From an uncultured Deferribacteres bacterium (lineage in GTDB: Bacteria > Zhuqueibacterota > JdFR-76 > DREG01): DNA of 36,449 nucleotides. Numbering within the stretch: position 1 is the stretch's first letter; every line of letters starts with the position of its first letter. This document shows positions 24,786-32,450 of this stretch, one piece after another. The DNA lies in assembly GCA_913009825.1 (NCBI GenBank), contig CAJVYQ010000055.1:1-36449 (forward strand). The letters run 5' to 3'. The notes under the pieces are model-generated. The model saw only the letters and a list, made by a program, of their open reading frames with translations, was not told where the DNA came from and ran no database searches. The position numbers and the translations under genes are program-made.

Positions 24786-25286
24786 TTATTCACCAAATCT
24801 TAAGATAGATTTTTTCCCATTGAATGAATAAATTACTTTGTTTCCTATCACATCAATGACATGAATGCCGTTTTTCTGCTCCCCTTCCCGGTAGACATCA
24901 TCATTGATAATGACATACGCCACACTATCGCGCCAGGAAATAGCCTTCAGTACAAACGGTTCAACCTTTTCTCTTTTCTGCAGCGAATCCAGAATATCCG
25001 GAGTAAATGATCCCAAAAACGGATCTCTTTTCCATTTGGTTAAAAATTCAGAATTTACCATAGAATTCATATTAACCCGTCTGATTGCCGATTTAACGGG
25101 GAAATCAAGCAACGGTGTTTCTTGTACTCCCGGTTTTAGCGTTTGATCTCCGATCACCTGAATTTTATTTTTTTTAGCTGGAGCCGGTTTTTTGTCATCA
25201 GATAAAATAAACGTATTGAAGACATAAAAGGTAACCGAAATAGTCAACATGCTAAGCAATCTTTTTTCATTTTTTTTCAATGCCAT
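24786..25286 (-). CDS. PilP-like pilus alignment protein
   Basis: The 166-residue protein has an N-terminal membrane helix (about residues 11-28) instead of the lipoprotein signal typical of PilP, a linker rich in Lys and Pro, and a small beta domain (about 85-166) with FVLKAISWRDSVAYVIINDD and VYREGEQKNGIHVIDVIGNKV, which resembles the PilP HR-type beta-sandwich that binds PilQ. Position between pilO and pilQ supports this. It ends one base before the pilQ ATG. Similarity to PilP is structural and positional rather than by strong motif. Confidence 0.75.
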   Translation of the reverse strand: MALKKNEKRLLSMLTISVTFYVFNTFILSDDKKPAPAKKNKIQVIGDQTLKPGVQETPLLDFPVKSAIRRVNMNSMVNSEFLTKWKRDPFLGSFTPDILDSLQKREKVEPFVLKAISWRDSVAYVIINDDVYREGEQKNGIHVIDVIGNKVIYSFNGKKSILRFGE

Positions 25287-25295
25287 AATTTAAAA

Positions 25296-25949
25296 TCATC
25301 CTTTTTTTGCTGGCGGCGCTTTTTTCCCTGCAACCGTCCGGGCTTTTTCCTCGTTCAGCAGAAAAAGAAAGCCTTTCACCGTGATTCTCAATTTGGGATA
25401 GATTTTCGCATCCGCTTCCAGATAAACTTCATCGGGGGAAAATACAAACGGTAATTTATCGGTGTCGGCAATAAATTTTCCCAGAGAAACATAGCGCCCG
25501 GTCAATCTTATTTCCAACGGCACTTTTACCAGCGGCTGTCCCTTTTTATTCATCGAACCTACGGGAAACAGGACATCGTAATTAGGCAGCATGGATTGAA
25601 CCGATAACCGGTGCGCCGAGGCAAACCGGATGATCTGTTTGGCAATACCCGGCATATCATCCAGATAATATATCCGCTCTTCAATCTTTTTTATTTGCAC
25701 ATTCAGTGTATCTACATCCTGCGCCAATTTATCAATGGCATCTTCCGAAACGGTAGCCATTCTGATTTTCTGTGTCCATTGGGAAATATTATGAGAAAAA
25801 CCACTTATTTTAACCTGGGTCGGTTGATAATAAATTAGAAACCAGACGACGATCAACCCGGATAAAATCAGAGTTCCAATGATAATTTTTTGAAAAAAAC
25901 TTTGCTGAATTCTGCCCGGCAAGTTTTTATTTTTTTTTGCCAACAACAT
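25296..25949 (-). CDS. pilO: PilO pilus alignment protein
   Basis: The 217-residue protein has the PilO layout: a short basic cytosolic start, one membrane helix (about 22-41), a coiled coil (about 55-95: DTLNVQIKKIEERIYYL) and a ferredoxin-like C-terminal domain with PLEIRLTGRYVSLGKFIADT, the family signature. It pairs with the PilN part of the upstream fusion to bridge the inner-membrane platform and the secretin. It lies 10 bases after pilMN and 9 bases before pilP. The tail (about 195-217) is Lys/Ala/Pro-rich. Confidence 0.9.
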   Translation of the reverse strand: MLLAKKNKNLPGRIQQSFFQKIIIGTLILSGLIVVWFLIYYQPTQVKISGFSHNISQWTQKIRMATVSEDAIDKLAQDVDTLNVQIKKIEERIYYLDDMPGIAKQIIRFASAHRLSVQSMLPNYDVLFPVGSMNKKGQPLVKVPLEIRLTGRYVSLGKFIADTDKLPFVFSPDEVYLEADAKIYPKLRITVKGFLFLLNEEKARTVAGKKAPPAKKG

Positions 25950-25959
25950 AGAATGCCTG

Positions 25960-28164
25960 TCAATTCATTTTGCCAACGATTTCAAATTTAAGCTGATCAA
26001 ACTCTTCCAGGTAATGCTGGCTGACTACCGTCAGCGAAGAAAAAAGACCGGTGCTGTTTAATTTTCGTAAATAATCCGCAATTTGAATTCCTGCATCAGG
26101 CCTGGGATGATAGCAAACCCCAAATAATTTAATGGTTCTTCCTCCCACAACTTTTTCCGGTGCTTTTTTCTTTTCTTTTCCGGATATCTGCCCCGCATTG
26201 GCATTTACAACGGTTACATTTGTTACTGCCATTCCCCTGGGAAACAGGTTTGCTATTACTTTTAATGCAGCCGGAAACGGATTTTGCAATTTTAATTCTT
26301 TGGTGTAAATATCTTTTTTATTTTTCAGATAGACGTGTTGTTTCTGCAAAGTATCATATTTTTGCTTCAGAGGAGCCAATTTTTCGTATTTATGCTTCAA
26401 ATAGTCAAATTGGCTGTTCAGGTTAATCGCATTCATAAATGAAAAACCGGTCAACATGGCAAGAAGCAGCAATCCTATCAGCGCAGAATAAAGCGAAAAT
26501 CGTTGGATTAATTTTATCTTCTCAATTTTTTTAACCGGGTTTGGCAAAAGATTGAGTTTTTTGTTATAATCGGTTGCCGAACTGTAAGCCACGGCAAGCT
26601 CGCCGAACCGGTTCCGGAATTCGTCGTAATCATCTTCACTTAATTTGTGCGGGGTCTCATCGGCCAGGGGGAAAACGCCCATATCGGTATCGATAAACCC
26701 GGAAAGAAACGGGATGATATTCTTAAATTGTGATGTACCGCCTGTCAGATAAACATGGTGTAACGAATCGGCTGAATATTTTTCCCGGAAATAATCGATG
26801 GAACGCTGAATCTCACTGCCCATCCGTTCGAGGATCGGCCGCATCAATACGGAATATTCTGCGACCGGGACATCCTGAGTGGTTCTGTCTTCCAATTCTT
26901 CATCGGGAAAACCATATTCAAGCTTCAACGATTCCGCTTCGACCTGATCAAACTGATACGGCTTGCCATCATAAAAAATGGTACCGGTGAGAGATTCCGT
27001 GATATCTCTGCCGCCGGTAGGAATTTCCCTGGTAAACTCAAGCACCCCGTTACGAATAAAAACAATGATGGTTTTTTTCGCACCCAGGTCAATCAGTGCA
27101 ACCGTTTTATCTTTATGGTAAACATGGGAATTTTTATACAGATCCCAAAGAGAGACAGCCAGAGGCGCGGCTTTAAAAGGGATTAATTTTCTTGCTAAGA
27201 AGGGTTCTACCATTTGGTTTATCATTTGTTCTTCACAAGCGATAAGCAAACAGTCTTCATGTTCAACTCCCTTTTTCTCGGTCTTACCGATCGAAATGGA
27301 ATCGAAAAGTGCCGGCGTATCTTCAAAGCCAAATTCCTTTTTTGCCGTCCAGAAAATAGCATCCTTCATCAACTTTGCACTCATCTTGGGAAAAGCATGG
27401 CGTTTGACGCCCACATTGCGGCCATGTACCGTAAATGCGCAGCGGATACCCGGATAATTTGATTTGATATTAAGTTCATCGATCAGATAGTCGACGATTT
27501 TGTCGATCTCGCCACTTTCCTTAAAAGGATTGAGCAAAAAACCGAACGCCTGAATTTGTCCACCGTTTTTCTGCTTTTTAGCGATTACATATTTTATTTT
27601 GTATGAACCGATATCTAAACCGATTTGGTAGGTACTTTTTCCTTTCAAAAATTGCATTTTCTGCTTGATACTATGCGAATGGAATGAGTTGGTAACAATC
27701 CCTGCGTTGTTCAAATCTATGTTCTCTTCCCTGTCATCCTGATCGACATTATTTTCTATTTCTGGAGCCGTAATGTTTTCTTCCGGCTGAACAGGGATTT
27801 GACTTGCAGGCTGATCATCCGTATCGTATTTAGTCATTAGATCGATAAACTCATCCTGTAACTGGGAAAATTCCTGGGGAATATTGTTGTTCTGATTTTC
27901 ATTTTCTTCAACAGAGAGAGGAATCATCTCCCTTTCTTCTGCGGCTGTCGCGGCAAATTCCGGATATAAATCACTTTCCCCAAACTCATTTTCGTTGGAA
28001 AAATTTGCTTCCATCTCATCCAGGACATGATTCATTAAAAAAGAAATATCGCTGAGTTCCAAAATATCGATATCCTGGGGAGCATCCCGGCTAATATCAA
28101 CCTTCACCCGGTTTTCTTCTATCTCGTCTTCAGAATGCTTATATTGTAATATTTTATTTTCCAT
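25960..28164 (-). CDS. pilMN: PilM-PilN fusion with long acidic N-terminal extension
   Basis: The 734-residue protein has three parts. Residues 1-170 are acidic, low-complexity and rich in Glu, Asp and Asn. Residues about 178-530 are PilM, an actin/FtsA-like ATP-binding protein (YQIGLDIGSYKIKYVI, ALIDLGAKKTIIVFIRNG, VYLTGGTSQFKNI). Residues about 533-734 are PilN: the PilM-binding motif KKLNLLPNPVKK (about 535-546), a membrane helix about 556-580, a coiled coil and a ferredoxin-like domain. Normally PilN's NLLP peptide inserts into separate PilM; here the two are joined in one chain, fixing 1:1 ratio. It heads pilMN-O-P-Q-T. The acidic extension is unusual and its role is unknown. Confidence 0.9.
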   Translation of the reverse strand: MENKILQYKHSEDEIEENRVKVDISRDAPQDIDILELSDISFLMNHVLDEMEANFSNENEFGESDLYPEFAATAAEEREMIPLSVEENENQNNNIPQEFSQLQDEFIDLMTKYDTDDQPASQIPVQPEENITAPEIENNVDQDDREENIDLNNAGIVTNSFHSHSIKQKMQFLKGKSTYQIGLDIGSYKIKYVIAKKQKNGGQIQAFGFLLNPFKESGEIDKIVDYLIDELNIKSNYPGIRCAFTVHGRNVGVKRHAFPKMSAKLMKDAIFWTAKKEFGFEDTPALFDSISIGKTEKKGVEHEDCLLIACEEQMINQMVEPFLARKLIPFKAAPLAVSLWDLYKNSHVYHKDKTVALIDLGAKKTIIVFIRNGVLEFTREIPTGGRDITESLTGTIFYDGKPYQFDQVEAESLKLEYGFPDEELEDRTTQDVPVAEYSVLMRPILERMGSEIQRSIDYFREKYSADSLHHVYLTGGTSQFKNIIPFLSGFIDTDMGVFPLADETPHKLSEDDYDEFRNRFGELAVAYSSATDYNKKLNLLPNPVKKIEKIKLIQRFSLYSALIGLLLLAMLTGFSFMNAINLNSQFDYLKHKYEKLAPLKQKYDTLQKQHVYLKNKKDIYTKELKLQNPFPAALKVIANLFPRGMAVTNVTVVNANAGQISGKEKKKAPEKVVGGRTIKLFGVCYHPRPDAGIQIADYLRKLNSTGLFSSLTVVSQHYLEEFDQLKFEIVGKMN

Positions 28165-28198
28165 ATACTTACTATCTTATCTAAGTAAAACAATTTGC

Positions 28199-28330
28199 TG
28201 TAACTATTCAGGTTGAGGTAGTAAACATTCCTCTACCCCCTCAAAGGGGGAATCCATAAGTCTCCCCTTAAGAGGGTGCGGGGGGTGTAAAACAACTTTT
28301 ACCATAACCAAATCTTATCCTAAAAGTTAC
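28199..28330. repeat. MITE-like element with C/G-rich inner arms
   Basis: It begins GTAACTATTCAGG and ends near AAAAGTTAC. Inside are CATTCCTCTACCCCCTC and GAGGGTGCGGGGGGTG arms that can pair, followed by TGTAAAACAACTT. The segment around 6330-6436 has the same order (ATTATTCA, CATTCCCCGTACCCC, GTAACACAACTT, CAGTTAC), so the two appear to be one family. It lies just upstream of pilMN. Confidence 0.6.
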
Positions 28331-28636
28331 GATCTGCTTATATATTTTTGATCCTATAATTAAGTCGACAATTTTAAACAATTCCTTTAATCATATTTAA
28401 CCGGACAATTCTATGAGTTAAACATACTTTTTCAGTTGAATTGAATTGATTTAAAATTGAGGAATAAACGTGAAATGGGTATAAATTGAACATTTTTGCG
28501 TACGTTTTTAGCCACAAAAAAGAAATGCCACAGATTTTTGTTTTGATATCATTTCTGCAACATTTATAATTCTGTGGCCGAATATTATTGAGGAAATATT
28601 TGAGATGGTGAACATTTTATGACACTTTTGTTTTTC

Positions 28637-28768
28637 GAAAAACTGCAATTATCCGGAGACCTGCCGTTCCCGAATGCTTTTATCGGGAATCCATTTTTTA
28701 AATTGATGTGGATTCCCGCTTAAACCATGCGGGAATAACAGAAAAGTGGGGTTTTCGTTCAGACACTA
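28637..28768. repeat. Composite dispersed repeat
   Basis: The left 50 bp match the reverse complement of 10216-10265 (ending CCCGAATGCTTTTATCGG). The middle has GTGGATTCCCGC and GCGGGAATAAC arms of the common GGGAATCC type. The right end, GTTTTCGTTCAGACACTA, is the inverse of TAGTGTCTGTCCGAAAAC found at the left end of the element at 32070-32188. The element is probably a mosaic of two repeat families. Confidence 0.55.
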
Positions 28769-28975
28769 ATTATCAAATGATGCGAAGAATCGTTTTAGCA
28801 AAAAATGTTTTGCCAAACTTTTTTGAGAGAAACTTGATATGGTGACAATTTTTAATTCGATCCTAATAAAAGCCGGCGGAAGTACAATGGGACCGGTTCT
28901 GTTTTGCTGGCCGGCAACCGTTAAAAAAAAACAGTATAATTTAACCGGATGTGCGGCAAAAATAACGGCAGATCC

Positions 28976-29009
28976 ATAAAAAAGGCACAACCTACAAAAA
29001 TATTGTGCC
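28976..29009 (-). terminator. Intrinsic terminator after the HU gene
   Basis: On the minus strand AGGCACAA and TTGTGCCT form a perfect 8-bp stem around a 12-base loop, followed directly by a run of T. It lies about 48 bp after the HU stop codon at 29057, so HU transcription should end here before reaching the repeats upstream of pilMN. Confidence 0.85.
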
Positions 29010-29056
29010 TGAAAATAAAATATTTGATATTGGTTTCGGCAAAGAGGAATATGCAC

Positions 29057-29365
29057 TTATTCCAGAGGTTTTTTCAACTCTTCCTTGAGTAACTTACCAG
29101 GTTTAAAATGAGTCTTTCGCCGTGGAGGAACATACACAATTTCACCTGTTTTTGGATTCCTGGCTTTGGGTTTTGCTTTTGTTGTTTTCACTTCAAAAAC
29201 ACCAAAGTCCCGAATCTCAATCCGCACTTCCGGATTGGCTTCTGCCATAACTTCCCGTAAAGAGGTAAAAAGAGCAGAAACGACTTTTTCTGTAATCGGC
29301 AATTTTTCTTCAATTTTTTTTGCCACTCTTTTTGCGATATCTCTTTTAGTCACAGTTCTTTTCAT
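29057..29365 (-). CDS. HU-family DNA-binding protein
   Basis: The 102-residue protein has the HU/IHF fold. A helical N-terminal half includes TKRDIAKRVAKKIEEKLPIT. The DNA-embracing arm and signature follow: IEIRDFGVFEV, KARNPKTGEIVYVPPR and THFKPGKLLKEEL. It bends and compacts DNA non-specifically as a dimer. The start is well supported by GGAGG nine bases upstream. A possible promoter (29402-29430) and a clear terminator (28976-29009) suggest its own transcript, separate from the MATE gene 100 bp upstream. Nothing in the sequence tells HU from an IHF-like paralogue; HU is the simpler reading. Confidence 0.93.
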   Translation of the reverse strand: MKRTVTKRDIAKRVAKKIEEKLPITEKVVSALFTSLREVMAEANPEVRIEIRDFGVFEVKTTKAKPKARNPKTGEIVYVPPRRKTHFKPGKLLKEELKKPLE

Positions 29366-29401
29366 ATGAGCAGACCTCCCTCTTAGTTTTTAATTGCGTA
29401 A

Positions 29402-29430
29402 AAATTAAACATAATCATAAAAAAAATCAA
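29402..29430 (-). promoter_or_regulatory. Possible sigma-70-type promoter of the HU gene
   Basis: On the minus strand TTGATT (29430-29425) and TAATTT (29407-29402) are 17 bases apart, about 37 bases before the HU start codon. The region is very AT-rich, so chance matches are easy and the call is tentative. Confidence 0.4.
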
Positions 29431-29465
29431 GTAAAAAATTCAATAAAATCAAATATTTTCGAAAT

Positions 29466-30830
29466 TCAAATTTTTTTCTGTCTCCATGCGCCAAAATGAA
29501 ATACGATAGCCATCAGAATGCCTTGCAAAATATAAGATGAACAGATTGCCAGCCAGATTCCGCTCAAACCCAAGTTCCCTAAAGTCGGTAGATAGATAGC
29601 AACAGAAATTTGGAACAGCAGCAGGGAAAATCCGATGACATACATCGTTGATTTGGTATCTCCGGCGCCGCCCAAACTCATCCCGGGCACAATCCCCAGT
29701 GCGATAAACGGAAAACTGACGGAAATGATGCGCAGATAAGTTGCTCCGGTTTTCACCACTTCCGGTTCGGTATTAAAAATACTGATCACCGGTTTGGCAA
29801 AAATAAAGAGAAGCAAACCGGTCGCTGTGAGAAACGCACCGTAAAGGAACGTAGCCAGCCAGCCGCTTTTTTCCGCCCGCTCCGGTTTACGGGCGCCCAG
29901 ATTTTGTCCGACCAGCGTTGCCGCTGCGCTGCCGATTGCCCAACCCGGCATCATCACCATCAAAAGCAAACGCAAACCGATCCCGTATGCTGCGATGGCG
30001 ATGGTACCGTAAACCGCCACAAATCGCATCAGAATAAGGCTGCTTACACTGCGAAAGAATCCGTTCATGGACCCCGGCACTGCAATTTTGACAATACGCC
30101 AGACCATATTAAAATCAAGCCGAAACTTTCGCCATTCGATGCGGATGTAGCTCATCCCTTTCAGCAATGCATAAATGGCAATCAACAGGCCGATCCCCTG
30201 TCCGAAAACGGTGGCAATGGCGGCACCCAGTACTCCTAAACGGGGAAACGGACCAAGGCCAAAAATAAGCAGCGGATCGAGAATAATATTCAATACGGTA
30301 GCGATTGTCCAAATTTTTACCGGTGTCACCGCATCGCCGATACCCCGGAATATGGCGCAAATTAAAAATGTGATGATCAGCGTAAATGTGCCGCCAAAAA
30401 CAACCCGGATGTAAGGCACACTGAGGTGAATCACTTCTTTGGAAGCGCCTAACAGAACCAACGGCGGTTCGGGCCAGAATATCCCCAAAATTCCTAACAC
30501 AACAGAGGTGATCAATCCTAAAAACAGCGTCTGGTTGGCCATTATTTTTGTCTGCCGATAATCTTTTGCGCCGAAAAACCGGGAAACCATGGCAGTTGTC
30601 CCGATGGAAAGACCGCTGATCGCCGTCCAGACAACCATCATCAGAATACCGCTGAGGGAAACGGCAGCAATGGCGTCCGGGCCCAATCTACCGACAAAAA
30701 TCATGTCCACCAGATTGAAAAAATTTTGTAAAAGGTTGCCCAGGATCATCGGCCAGGCTAATTTAAGGAGATTGCGGGAGATTTTCCCTTGTGTCAGATC
30801 AATATGGTTTTTTACGCTTCCCTTTTCCAT
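29466..30830 (-). CDS. MATE-family multidrug/sodium antiporter
   Basis: The 454-residue protein has twelve predicted membrane helices in two homologous halves, the MATE (NorM/DinF-like) pattern. It opens with ISRNLLKLAWPMILGNLLQN and FNLVDMIFVGRLGPDAIAAV, the conserved first-helix segment of the family, and the second half repeats it as KIAVPGSMNGFFRSVSSLIL. It is expected to export cationic or organic compounds using a sodium or proton gradient; the substrate cannot be told. It stands alone, with HU 100 bp downstream on the same strand. The region upstream (after 30830) is repeat-rich. Confidence 0.93.
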   Translation of the reverse strand: MEKGSVKNHIDLTQGKISRNLLKLAWPMILGNLLQNFFNLVDMIFVGRLGPDAIAAVSLSGILMMVVWTAISGLSIGTTAMVSRFFGAKDYRQTKIMANQTLFLGLITSVVLGILGIFWPEPPLVLLGASKEVIHLSVPYIRVVFGGTFTLIITFLICAIFRGIGDAVTPVKIWTIATVLNIILDPLLIFGLGPFPRLGVLGAAIATVFGQGIGLLIAIYALLKGMSYIRIEWRKFRLDFNMVWRIVKIAVPGSMNGFFRSVSSLILMRFVAVYGTIAIAAYGIGLRLLLMVMMPGWAIGSAAATLVGQNLGARKPERAEKSGWLATFLYGAFLTATGLLLFIFAKPVISIFNTEPEVVKTGATYLRIISVSFPFIALGIVPGMSLGGAGDTKSTMYVIGFSLLLFQISVAIYLPTLGNLGLSGIWLAICSSYILQGILMAIVFHFGAWRQKKI

Positions 30831-30904
30831 CGAATAGTTTACCGGTACCGTTTTCTGGCTGATAGACTGATGTACGAATTGAAAAAATCATTTTAAACTG
30901 AGGG

Positions 30905-31108
30905 TTTATTCTCAGACTCTGAATAGTCGCTGCATTTTTTTGCACCGGGCCCGGCAACAAAGCAGTTCTGATAACATATTATTTTCGATGGATTAAAACC
31001 AATTTATTTTTCAGAACTTTTGCCGGAGTAAATATAGATGTCATCAGGAAGATGGCTACAAAGTTTCCGAAAGATCACTTCGGCATAAGAAATGAATCCT
31101 TCATCGAG
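30905..31108 (+). repeat. Repeat copy paired with the inverted relic at 123-301
   Basis: This about 200-bp segment matches the reverse complement of 123-301, with shared blocks such as GCACCGGGCCCGGCAAC, GATGTCATCAGGAAG and ATCACTTCGGCATAAGAAAT. It overlaps most of the 43-codon minus-strand ORF at 31004-31135 and extends about 100 bp beyond its stop. Since one copy keeps an open frame and the other does not, this copy is closer to the ancestral sequence. Confidence 0.7.
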
Positions 31109-31135
31109 CAAAATGGAATGCCATTCTGTCAACAT
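31004..31135 (-). CDS. Small ORF of unknown function (43 aa), partly duplicated at 123-301
   Basis: From the ATG at 31135 the minus strand encodes 43 residues (MLTEWHSILLDEGF, ISYAEVIFRKLCSHLPDD, then IYIYSGKSSEK) and a TAA. A GGGAGA site lies seven bases upstream. The start is 14 bases after the stop of another degenerate frame, so the two look like a small two-gene cassette. The family is not recognised. A broken copy at the other end of the window shows that the sequence has been duplicated and is decaying. It may be a relic rather than a live gene. Confidence 0.4.
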   Translation of the reverse strand: MLTEWHSILLDEGFISYAEVIFRKLCSHLPDDIYIYSGKSSEK

Positions 31136-31149
31136 CAGTTAGTCTCCCA

Positions 31150-31348
31150 CTATTGATCCGCCGGTTCGGGATTCATGACAAAATCGATCTTTTTTGCTTG
31201 ATGAACGGTTCGGGAAAAAACAGCGCGATTCTCAGTTACATAGTAATCGGAAAAGGTTTCATCTAATAATTTTGTTGATAAAATCCACAATACCCTCCCG
31301 CAGATTATTCTGAATTAACTGATCTGAACTGGTATATTCAAATTTCAT
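31150..31348 (-). pseudogene. Frameshifted small gene of unknown function
   Basis: From the ATG at 31348 the minus strand reads MKFEYTSSDQLIQNN, LREGIVDFINKIIR and then a stop. A shift of one base at about 31262-31266 continues in protein-like sequence (LLDETFSDYYVTENRAVFS, then VHQAKKIDFVMNPEPADQ) to a TAG at 31150. The whole would be about 65 residues. No family is recognised. Its sister ORF starts 14 bases downstream. The codons for Asn-Leu-Arg-Glu-Gly-Ile are exactly complementary to the sequence 8-25 bases before its ATG (see the 31289-31375 repeat). Confidence 0.45.
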
Positions 31349-31375
31349 GTCAGGAAAAATCTGCGGGAGGGTATT
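31289..31375. repeat. 87-bp segment with perfect 18-bp inverted ends
   Basis: AATACCCTCCCGCAGATT (31289-31306) and its exact reverse complement AATCTGCGGGAGGGTATT (31358-31375) enclose 51 bases. It overlaps the start of the frameshifted small gene on the minus strand, so in that transcript the leader could pair with codons 15-20. It may be a tiny non-autonomous element or a translation-control hairpin. Confidence 0.65.
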
Positions 31376-31388
31376 AAAACAACGAACA

Positions 31389-31540
31389 CATAAATGACTC
31401 TGTTGATTTAATAAACTTCCAAAGTTTTCCGCCTAGTTAGTATCAACATATTGTATGATTTGAAATTTAATACTACAATTTTACGCCCCATTTATAAACT
31501 TTGGAAGTTTTATGGGAGTTAATCAACAGAATCATAAATG
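31389..31540. repeat. 152-bp inverted-repeat element (MITE-like)
   Basis: The left arm CATAAATGACTCTGTTGATT with AAACTTCCAAAGTTT is mirrored by a right arm whose reverse complement reads CATTTATGATTCTGTTGATT with AAACTTCCAAAGTTT. The arms are about 45 bp and imperfect. The middle is AT-rich and non-coding. No second copy was seen in the window. Confidence 0.65.
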
Positions 31541-31770
31541 TATTACCGGTTTGATACTTGGCGGGAAGTTTGTATATTATTACATTGTAAAACTTTGTTT
31601 TAAACAGACTTTTTCAAATAGTAACTGTTCTTTTTTGACAGAATGAACAAAAGAGGTAAGACATTTTTGAATCATGATTATCCCTGCCTGCGGCCGGACA
31701 GTCTGTTGATCCTGACAAAAAAATGCAACACAGGCACGGATAATAAGACCGATCCAACAAGCAGCCGCAC

Positions 31771-31968
31771 TCAGACATGCTCCTTAAAGAAAAATATGGA
31801 GATGAAAACGATACCGGTGAAAACGATATAGAAAATCAGGATAAGCGATTCAGGCGGCTGCCGGAAAACAAGCTCATAAAACAAACCGGCAAAACCGAGT
31901 GCGGCATAAGCGACTCCCCGGGAAGTGAATTTATCTTTTGGCCATATTTTTGACAATCTGTTTTTCAT
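31771..31968 (-). CDS. Small two-helix membrane protein (65 aa)
   Basis: The ATG at 31968 has an AAAAGGTG site eight bases upstream; a GTG at 31977 would add three residues but lies inside that site. The product starts with a basic MKNRLSKIWPKDK, then has two hydrophobic segments: GVAYAALGFAGLFYELVF (about 18-35) and LILIFYIVFTGIVFISIFF (about 42-60). It ends KEHV. No family is recognised. The ribosome site, basic start and clean two-helix pattern make it more likely real than chance. It stands alone among repeats. Confidence 0.5.
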   Translation of the reverse strand: MKNRLSKIWPKDKFTSRGVAYAALGFAGLFYELVFRQPPESLILIFYIVFTGIVFISIFFFKEHV

Positions 31969-32350
31969 GGGTGGCACCTTTTATGGTTAGGTGTTTCAAA
32001 TGTCTGAATGATTATAAAATAAATTGTATCCGCTCAAAAATTAAGAGTAAAAATAAAATATTGGTTAAGTAGTGTCTGTCCGAAAACACCCTTTTTTTGT
32101 CATCCCCGCGAAAGCGGAAATCTACAAACTTTTATTTTTATTGGATTCCCTGCCTGCGGCGGGCAGGCTGCTTTCGCAGGAATGACACTTTTCCTTTCAG
32201 ATGCCTGTCAGGATTTTATCGTTTTACATGAACGGAAAATGTAACATACATCCCTGAAAGTTTTTATTCTTTACCTCAATTTGTGGTATCTACCCATAAT
32301 CCCCACAATTTCCTTGCTTTAAATTTTTCAAAACCCTATATTTTATTCCT
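31969..32350. other. Non-coding stretch between a small gene and a riboswitch
   Basis: About 380 bp with no gene. It contains the repeat at 32070-32188. The plus-strand promoter for the riboswitch transcript should lie just before 32351, in the AT-rich segment around 32300-32345 (TTGCTTTAAATTTTTC, then TATATT). The TTGCTT and TATATT boxes there are about 18 bases apart and are a possible promoter. Confidence 0.4.
32070..32188. repeat. REP/MITE-like element with GTCATCCCCGCGAAAGCGG arms
   Basis: It begins TAGTGTCTGTCCGAAAAC, shared in inverted form with the right end of the 28637-28768 element. The inner arms TGTCATCCCCGCGAAAGCGG and GCTTTCGCAGGAATGACA face each other around GGATTCCCTGCC. From general knowledge, sequences like GTCATTCCCGCGAAAGCGGG are widely scattered in environmental bacterial genomes. 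Confidence 0.65.
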
Positions 32351-32450
32351 GATATCTTCGGGGCAGGGTGAAATTCCGGAGCCGATGGTAACAGTCCGGA
32401 TGAGAGAGGATATCGGTTGTGATTGGAGTATATTTTAACCCCGAAGATAT
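32351..32450 (+). promoter_or_regulatory. FMN riboswitch (RFN element) with internal deletion
   Basis: The start TATCTTCGGGGCAGGGTG plus AAATTCC is the 5' part of an FMN riboswitch, and GGAGCCGATGGTAACAGTCC plus GGATGAGAGAGGAT is its 3' part. A full element is about 130-150 nt, with three more helices between these parts. Here they join directly inside GTGAAATTCC, a motif that normally occurs twice, once in each part. The middle (P3, P4 and halves of P2 and P5) is therefore missing. The P1 arms (32352-32363 and 32439-32450) still pair perfectly over 12 bp. It precedes a ribD fragment, as expected for this class. FMN binding is probably lost. Confidence 0.85.

Larger units (their letters stand above)
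28165..28975. other. Gene-free stretch upstream of pilMN
   Basis: About 810 bp without a credible gene, lying between the pilMN start and the HU terminator. It holds two dispersed repeats, at 28199-28330 and 28637-28768. Both flanking genes are on the minus strand, so the pilMN promoter must lie here, probably within about 60 bp of 28164. A TAAGAT box near 28180 is suggestive but I see no matching upstream box. Confidence 0.5.
30831..31770. other. Repeat-rich, eroded stretch between MATE and a small membrane gene
   Basis: About 940 bp with no intact gene of known type. From left to right it holds the repeat at 30905-31108, a decayed small-gene pair (31004-31348), an 87-bp element with perfect 18-bp ends (31289-31375), and a 152-bp inverted-repeat element (31389-31540). 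Nothing recognisable lies at 31541-31770. Confidence 0.5.

Noticed and set aside
28766-29056. Minus-strand ORF of 96 residues after HU
   Set aside because: It spans the HU terminator and a repeat, has no ribosome site and no protein-like composition.
31643-31831. Plus-strand 62-residue ORF
   Set aside because: It overlaps the end of the better-supported minus-strand two-helix protein and has an unlikely composition.
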